64,000 nucleotides of DNA from Pegoplata infirma. Taxonomy: Eukaryota > Arthropoda > Insecta > Diptera > Anthomyiidae. Positions within the stretch are counted from its first letter, which is position 1; each line of letters starts with the position of its first letter. A model generated the notes under the pieces. The model searched no databases. It saw only the letters and a list, made by a program, of their open reading frames with translations, and was not told where the DNA came from. Shown here in pieces: positions 57,231 to 64,000 of this stretch. Made by a program: the position numbers and the translations under genes. Location of the stretch: NCBI GenBank assembly GCA_963921195.1, contig OY992536.1, positions 104,434,778-104,498,777 on the forward strand, given 5' to 3'.

Positions 57231-58123
57231 CAGTGTTGCCACCCATGAGATTGGAAATTACACAAAAAATTATCCAAAATCTCACAAATTACACAAAAAA
57301 TTTTATTTTGTCATTTCGTCCAAAATCGGGAATGAACTATTTTTTATCCAAATCAATCTACTACAAAATGAATTGTGAAATTTTCTTGTCATTCAATTTT
57401 AAACAGTGAAGCGCAGTGTTGCCACCAATGAGATTGGAAATTACACAAAAAATTATCCAAAATCTCACAAATTACACAAAAAATTTTATTTTGTCATTTC
57501 GTCCAAAATCGGGTGAAAAAAATGTATCCCCTTGAAAAACTAAACCAACCTCTGAAAAACGAATGATTTTTTTGTATTTTTGTTCAACAAATGAAACAAT
57601 TTTCAGTCCGTCTCATTTGTAGGCGTGGATAAAAAAAAATTATTTTAATAATGATAAAATGGTTTTAATATTGATATAATTGTAATAATTAAGTGCAAAA
57701 ATCATTATAAATCAACTTTCCAACATTTATCGCGTGGGGAAAAGTGTCCCTAATATGGGGTTATTAAAAGATATTGAATAACAATTTTCAGATTTGGGAA
57801 TAGGGATTCTCCAGAACAATTTTTAATTTAAAAAATTTTAGAACGTGGTTTTTCGACATCTAAGTCATAAAGAAAATTAATGCTTTAATGGTCCAAATAT
57901 TCATGTTCTTCATTTATTATCTTGTATTTAGTAATAAAAATTTTTAAAGTCGATGTTGTGAATAATTTTTTAAACCAAAAACGTCGATAAAATTATAAAA
58001 AAATGGAACTTTATTGAGGTAAATTACACAAAAATTACACAAAAAATATCATTATCCAAAAATTATCCAAGGATTTTGAAATTGTCCCACTTTTGGATAA
58101 TTATCCAGAAAGTGGCAACACTG
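57231..58123. mobile_element. hAT element, 0.89 kb, with duplicated 5' end
   Basis: Ends CAGTGTTGCCACC and inverted CAGTGTTGCCACTTTC, with exact 8-bp duplications ATTTTATT (57223-57230, 58124-58131). The first about 95 bases recur at 57417-57512, so the left terminus is present twice in direct orientation. A DINE-like interior fragment (GAAAAACTAAACCAACCTC) follows the second copy. Confidence 0.82.
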
Positions 58124-58681
58124 ATTTTATTTTTTCATTGGCTACTAACACTAATGCATACAAAACCGGTTTCGTTTGTTTATTTTATTTTTATTTTCAG
58201 TAAAGTTAAGAATTCAATTAAAACATTAATTGAATCAATTAAAATGTTTAATTGAAGTTAAATTTAATATCAAATCCATTTTTAATTAAAAAAAAAATCA
58301 CGATATTATTTTCTGTGTAATTTTTTTATGTAAACTCACAAAAAACTCGGTTTACGCAAGAGCCCACCAAATTTCCAATGAAACCGCGAATGTGCCTCGC
58401 GAAATACTGGTATTTTAAAAAAAATACATTTTTTCTTTCGAACTTTGATCTGCTGAAACTCCTTAACTATTCGTGGCACATTAACGGTATTAATTCCAAA
58501 ATGTTAAGAATTACAACAGCTACCAACTCTAGTTCAACTTTTTTCATTTTAAAGAGGGGGCCGAAATCCCTGATCAAAAAACCTCGAAAATTAAAAAACT
58601 CTTAATGTTTGGTTTCAAAACTTAACCGTCTTATAACTTCTTACCAAGCGATGAAACATCTATCAAACCAACATTAAAATA

Positions 58682-59414
58682 CCCAGCAAAACTTTGGTAA
58701 TGGGTAGTGATTATATAACACATTACCAGGTAATGCATATAACTTATTTGTAGCATTATTTTATGATGTCTTACCAAACATTTGTTCCACAACGTATTAT
58801 TTTCAAGTGAAAAATAATGCATTACTAATAATTTGCTACGTAATGCATGATTATTGGAAAAAATGTATTTCATATTTGTTATTTCTAAACATTAAATCAT
58901 GGATGACTTATATTTGGTTACATTATGTATTATTTGAAAGTTTGAAATAATGTATTATTTAAAATTGGATGCATAATGCATTACAATAACATAAAAAATA
59001 ATTATTTTATAAAAAAATGCATAAGTTTAAACTAGAGATGAGCTCACGACAGGAAATTTCTAACGACACACACTCACGAGCATATTTTATCTACTTACAC
59101 TCACTTACAATCACGTGAGTAAATTTAATATAAAATTACTTTTTCACTACTCGTAACACCTTATATATTATCTTCTGGTATGCTATATTATTTCATTTCT
59201 CGTAACCTATAAAATATTATATTTTTTACACCTTACTCGTATTCTTCGTTATAAATTTATGACTTATTTTATACCTTACTGGTATTCTTTGTGGTAATGT
59301 GGATGCATTACTTTGAGTCTCATCGCCTGTTAAAATCATCAATGCTGCAATGTATAAAATAAGAGATCCTATACCTTATTTTATACCTTATTTGGTAATC
59401 TAAGTTTTGCTGGG
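58682..59414. mobile_element. TA-flanked MITE (CCCAGCAAAACTT)
   Basis: Ends CCCAGCAAAACTTTGGTAAT and (inverted) CCCAGCAAAACTTAGATTAC, with TA on both sides. ATAATGCATTA-like palindromic motifs recur inside. Its end sequence recalls the MITE at 3658-4069. Confidence 0.7.
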
Positions 59415-59764
59415 TAATCTCTTATATGTACTGACTTTGTGTTATGTCGGAAAAGATTGAAATATAAGGAGAACTTAAAAAAAAAGCGAAAGAAGGTAAA
59501 AACTATGGATTATTTCAAGCCATTTTTATCGATTTTTCAACTTTAACCCTATGTAACTTTTACGGATAAAATGGGGTAATCCCTAAACATTGCTCAGTGA
59601 TGGTTCAAGGTCTTGTTTACTCAACTGCATTTACAGTTTTTCTAAATTCCAAAAACTGCCGGTTTTTTTAAACATTTATTTCAGTTTCACTGAGTTGAAA
59701 TTTAAAAAGAGATGTGATATATGAGGGTTTCTTCGTAACCGGGCCTCCCTCTCTCCAAAATTAG

Positions 59765-61899
59765 TATATGGGGGTTTTCGTGTCAACTGACACAACTTTT
59801 GAAATCGATGTCTTCCGATCGGGATGAAATTTGCACCAAGGTTAGTCCTATTGGATAGTAGTTCAGACACAATTTTTCAACGAGATCGGTCAAGAACTCT
59901 CTGAGTTAGAGGGGGTCGAAATTTGACATTTTGGCCAAAGAGGTGTTGATTCTTATTCATGTAACTTCTTACCTATTGTTTTTAGCAAAATGTGTCCCAA
60001 AGAGTGTAGATAGCTATTTCTTCAATCTTTCGAAAAAAAAATATAAAAAAAATAAAAAAAATTTTTTTGAGATTTTTTCTTAAAAATCCAAAACATTTTT
60101 GACTTTTTCCAAAAAATTGGGCCCTTTTTTTTTTTTTTTTTTGATTCAAAAGAAAGCTTAGGTGATTTCCTTTAAGAACTGTGGGGTCGCTTAGTGGGAT
60201 GCGAGTGGGATATCTATGAAATTTTTTTTTTTTTAACTTTGGAACACAAAAAACTGTTCTTCAATTTGCACCATTAGGCGTGGGATAGCTAACCAGTTTT
60301 CGATTTCCATCCGCGATACCCTCTAATTTTTTTAGGTTCGAAAAAGAAAGCACGAGCCAAAAAATGGGGGCGGTAGGGAGGGGCCATTTGGCCCCTCATT
60401 GGATTCAAAGTTGGGCGTAAAGAGATAAAAATCCTCAAAAAGCCCCAAAACTCCCCTAGAAACGCCCCTGGACATTTCTCTTGAACATACCTTACTGCCC
60501 CCAACATTTCTCTTGAACATACCTTACCCTTATTTCCACTTCCTAAGGGGGCTCCCATACAAAATGACATTTTTATAAAATTTGCTCCTACCGCTCTAAC
60601 TGTCCATAGGGTGCCCCTAGAGAAATAAAATGTATGACCGACCCCCAATATTTTTCCAACTCCAACATTTTCTCAGAATATACCTACCCTTTATTTTCAA
60701 CTCTTAAGGGGGTCCCCATACATTTTTTATTTATTTTTTTATTAGTTTTTAAAAATACATGTTTTTATAATGTATGGGAGCCCCTTAGGGAGTGGAGATA
60801 GGGTGTTATGATGTTCGGACAAAATGTTGGTAACTAAAAAATAATGGGGGTTTGTCGTAATTTTTGCCTCTCTTGGAGGCACGGTAGGGGCGGTAGGAGC
60901 TGGTTTAATAAAACAAATTTATAAAAAATAAAAAAATGTATGGGGACCACCTTAAGGGTTAAAGATACATTGTAGGTATGTTTGCAAAAAATGTTGGAAA
61001 TAATAAAATAATGGAGGTCGGTCATACATTTGGCCCCACTAGGGGCACTTTAGGGTAAGTTAGAGCGGTAGGATCAAATTTTTTTTAAATGGTTTGTATG
61101 GGAGCCCCCTTAGGAAGTGGAAATAGGGGTAAGGTATGTTCAAAAAAAATGTTGGGGGCAGAAAATTATTGGAGGTCGGTCTCACATTGCACCCCTCCAG
61201 GGGCGTTTCTGGGGGAGTTTTGGGGCTTTTTGAGGATTTTTACCTCTATACGCCCAACTTTGACCCCAATGAGGGGTCATATGGCCCCTCCCCACCGCCC
61301 CCATTTTTTGGCTCGTGCTTTCTTTTTCGAACCTAAAAAAATTAGAGGGTATCGCGGATCGAAATCGAAAACTGGTTAGCTATCCCACGCCTAATAGTGC
61401 AAATTGAAGAACCGTTTTTTGTGTTCCAAAGTTAAAAAAAAAATTTTTTCATAGATATCCCACTCGCATCCCACTAAGCGACCCCACAGCTCTTAAAGGA
61501 AATTGCCTAAGCTTTCTTTTGAATCAAAAAAAAAAAAAAAAGGGCCCAATTTGAGGAAAAAGTCAAAAAAGTTTTGGATTTTTAAGAAAAAAAATCAAAA
61601 ATTTTTTTTTTATTTTTTTTATATTTTTTTTCGAAAGATTGAAGAAATAGCTATCTAAACTCTTTGGGACACATTTTGCTAAAAACAATAGGTAAGAAGT
61701 AACATGGATGAGAATCAACACCTCTTTGGCCAAAATGTCAAATTTCGACCCCCTCTAACTCAGAGAGTTCTTGACCGATCTCGTTGAAAAATTGTGTCTG
61801 AACTACTATCCAATAGGACTAACCTTGGTGCAAATTTCATCCCGATAGGAAGACATCGGTTTCAAAAGTTGTGTCAGTTGACACGAAAACCCCCATATG
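59765..61899. repeat. 2.1-kb palindrome P8 with ~0.98-kb arms
   Basis: Left arm 59765 to about 60745 and right arm about 60915 to 61899 are inverted copies. Examples are GGTCAAGAACTCTCTGAG against CTCAGAGAGTTCTTGACC, and GGGCGTGGGATAGCTAACCAG-like against CTGGTTAGCTATCCCACGCC. The inner arms consist of the GGGAGCCCCCTTA modules also at 30.2-30.9 kb. Each arm translates into the same 60-119-codon stop-free stretch, an expected result of inversion and not evidence of a gene. Confidence 0.85.
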
Positions 61900-62235
61900 C
61901 TTAAATTTTTTTTTTAAATTCGAAATTACTTAAAAATATTCGATTTTAAATGCCGAGTGGGGGTTTTTGAATTTCAATATGGCGGATCCAATATGGAGAC
62001 CAATTTTTTAAAAACATTACAGATTCACTTAAAACTCTTTATATACGGGGTTTTGTGGTCGCTTAAGAAACGCATCGACCTTTGTTCTCAAAATTTCTAT
62101 GCGAATTGTTTTTATTACAACAATAAATTACATTAAAATTTTAACAACGCGGCGAGTTGCGTTTTCCTAAATTAATCTAAATTAATCTTTCCAACATTAA
62201 AAAATGACAATGTAATCGGTAGAGATTACAAGGTA

Positions 62236-62975
62236 CACTGTCTCAAAAAATTCTCCGTACCCCTCACAATCAAAAAAATATTTGCTTATATTTCGAATAA
62301 TGCTTAAACGATTCGCATGAAATATTTTTTTTTAAATACCAACAATTTTTTATAATAATAGAGTAAACGTGCTTCATTATTATTTTATACAAAAAACTAA
62401 AAAAAAGTCCAAAGAACCAACTCAAAAATTTGTCCGTACGGGAAGAAAAAAATCAATTTTATATTTGTAAAATGATATTAAATGGCGAGTATGATATCTT
62501 TAACATCGAGTACGATATCATTTAGCCAAAATTACTTGTCTGTACCGGTTATTCATATGTAGACTCAATATTTGTATGCTTACAGGTCCAATATTCCACC
62601 ACTCCCTTAACGATAACATATTTCAGCAATAGTTGATAGGTTATTTATTGTATGCTGCCGATTTTGTTTTCTCCAAAAAACCCTAAAAATGTTGTATGGG
62701 GCCTAAATATGGCCTCTCGGACATGTATGGAACCACTGCGTCCACCTTATAATGCAGTCATTCTCACACAACCAAGGGAGTGTGCTTTGGGCACCTGTCG
62801 TGCTAGTACCGAAAGTTGTTTCGAATGTCCAATTTAGTCGCACTAACCTTTTAATTTTCTTTTAAAATGGGTAAATAATGAAATTTTCTCATTTTGGGAC
62901 TTTTTAAAAATATTATATTTTTCGAAATATAAGCAAATATTATTTTGATTGTGTGGACAATTGTTTGAGACAGTG
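62236..62975. mobile_element. Tc1/mariner-like element, 740 bp
   Basis: Ends CACTGTCTCAAAAAATT and (inverted) CACTGTCTCAAACAATT, with TA on both sides. Inverted similarity continues for about 60 bp to TATTTGCTTATATTTCGAA. A GC-richer middle (62.65-62.84 kb) has a 61-codon frame without a transposase signature. Confidence 0.72.
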
Positions 62976-63179
62976 TATAGTAAATTTCGTTTGGATTAGA
63001 TTGGAAGACCAGTGTAAATTGGATATTAAAAATATTTTTGCATATTTTGCTCATAACTGCATAATTTTTCATATTTAATTAATGTCAAAGTTTTGAAATT
63101 GTTCTAAAATCGATAATTTTCTTATCCATTTGCTTGTACGACGTTCACAAAAATATGTAATGGTTCGTATTCATGGTTT

Positions 63180-63480
63180 CCCTGGATATTTTTCACTCAC
63201 CACTTTGAAATTTCGTTAAACAAATAAATATAACAAATATAGAAAAATTACAAACAAATATTTTATTTTTCATTGTTAAATTTCTTAGAAATTATTAGAG
63301 CGATCGATAGCTTGAACTTTATGTGAATGTATTTTCAACCCGTAAATAAATCCGCCGCTTGAAGTTGTTGCGTTTAAAATCGCTAGTGTACTAATAGACT
63401 AATTGTAAGTTTACAATCAGATTACTTGTCGTAATAAGTTGTTATGCTAAATAACACTGTGCAATAGAATCTGGGCTACC
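63180..63480 (+). repeat. dispersed repeat, second copy (see 19.34 kb)
   Basis: It matches 19340-19630 through TTAGAAATTATT, GCGATCGATAGCTTGAACT, CTTGTCGTAATAAGTTG and AATAACACTGTGCAA. Confidence 0.65.
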
Positions 63481-63710
63481 AACAGTTGTAGTAGTTAAAC
63501 TTCCCCTGTAAGCCCCATCTCATCTCAGCCATAAAGCAGTGTTTCCAGAATTCATAAATACGGAAATGCAAAAAACCAGTAATAAAATATGATGTAATGA
63601 ACTACAGCTGAAAATAACGTATTCAAAATTTTTTAAAACAATGTCAGAATCTGAAAAAGCTTAGAATATTTATAAGATTCTAATGGGTTAGAATAAATGA
63701 ATTTATTCTA

Positions 63711-64000
63711 AATGGCAACAGTGCCGATGAACTAGCCAGGCATAGTACGACTCTACTCTCTAATGAGATAGATCATACGCCTGGCATCCCGCTCAGTGCG
63801 AGTAAGAGGTTGAACGACAATTCACTTTTTCAGATAGCCACGTGTTTTAACACGAGGATGTTGTGGCCCTCATTTGATCGTCGGCGCACGGGTAAGATCA
63901 TCCAACTGTCCCGGAACCAGGTACGCAACCTAGTTGCAGCTATTACTGGGCACAGTGCACGATTCGGGGCACACGCCAGTAAAATGGGAATTCCCCACAA
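63711..64000 (+). pseudogene. LINE RNase H C-terminal fragment, runs off window
   Basis: An open frame without ATG starts at the end of an RNase H domain (GNSADELARH) and continues through RMLWPSFDRRRTGK and LVAAITGHSARFG to KMGIPHN at the edge. The order and spacing match residues about 278-380 of the LINE protein at 24151-25494 (GNELADECAR, RTLWPLPNPKRTK, LVGVLTGHC, RMGI) at low identity, so it is a different family of the same clade. It may be open beyond the window. Confidence 0.8.

Larger units (their letters stand above)
53403..58317. repeat. CACAGAAAAA-family TIR repeat hosting four nested elements
   Basis: Start CACAGAAAAAAATA and end TATTATTTTCTGTG are flanked by TA (53401-53402, 58318-58319). 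The residual interior (53.4-53.64, 54.71-54.93, 55.44-55.7 and 58.13-58.3 kb) repeats AATTGAATCAATTAAA-like units throughout, supporting one split element. Removing the four insertions leaves about 1.0 kb. Confidence 0.65.

Noticed and set aside
60289..61379. Pair of similar 96-119-codon proteins on opposite strands
   Set aside because: They are the two inverted arms of palindrome P8; similarity follows from inversion, and the GGG/CCC-rich modules recur non-coding at 30 kb.

Overview
This window looks like AT-rich, intron- and repeat-dominated DNA from a higher fly (cyclorrhaphan dipteran, probably a calyptrate such as a blow fly or house-fly relative). The evidence is low GC, 59-68 bp introns with GT..AG borders, a modular-serine-protease-like gene, insect LINE clades, and many dispersed elements with a GTCCGTCC/GTCTG microsatellite core like those in fly genomes. 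There is no prokaryotic gene organisation, CRISPR array or rRNA. The organism call is inference.

Host coding sequence is sparse. Two related pairs of minus-strand exons (35083-34497 and 13413-12527) encode LDL-receptor class A repeats. The second pair also carries a complement-control (sushi) domain and then stops. This resembles the N-terminal, non-catalytic half of ModSP, the upstream protease of insect Toll signalling. Neither copy shows a trypsin domain or signal-peptide exon in the window, and they lie about 21 kb apart in the same orientation.

Most of the rest is transposable elements, often nested. LINEs: a decayed Jockey-type copy (13.57-16.0 kb), an RNase H-domain copy with an intact 447-codon reading frame and a 7-bp target duplication (24.15-25.6 kb), an RTE-like copy (35.8-39.9 kb) split by a hAT element, and the start of another RNase H-type fragment at the right edge. 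DNA elements: seven non-autonomous hAT elements, each with an exact 8-bp target duplication (426, 37725, 40053, 40757, 50540, 55714 and 57231), two pogo-like MITEs, a Tc1-like element, several TA-flanked MITEs, a foldback-type element with 9-bp duplications, and many Helentron/DINE-like elements with terminal hairpins.

The most unusual property is the density of long inverted repeats: about 0.4 to 2.3 kb palindromes centred near 1.9, 3.1, 3.9, 6.0, 9.0, 20.8, 54.2 and 60.8 kb. Any transcript through them would fold into long double-stranded RNA. One (53656-54709) carries a hammerhead-ribozyme-like core in each arm, and a similar core occurs at 34.07 kb, which suggests Penelope-type terminal repeats. 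A TIR element present twice (16.1 and 26.3 kb) carries an internal tRNA-Ile-like module.

The nesting gives a local chronology: at 53.4-58.3 kb an outer MITE was hit separately by a palindrome, a pogo MITE and two hAT elements; at 0.4-4.5 kb a DINE-like element was split by a hAT element that then took in SINE-like, foldback and MITE sequences. All alignments here were made by eye, so element borders without a target duplication are approximate.
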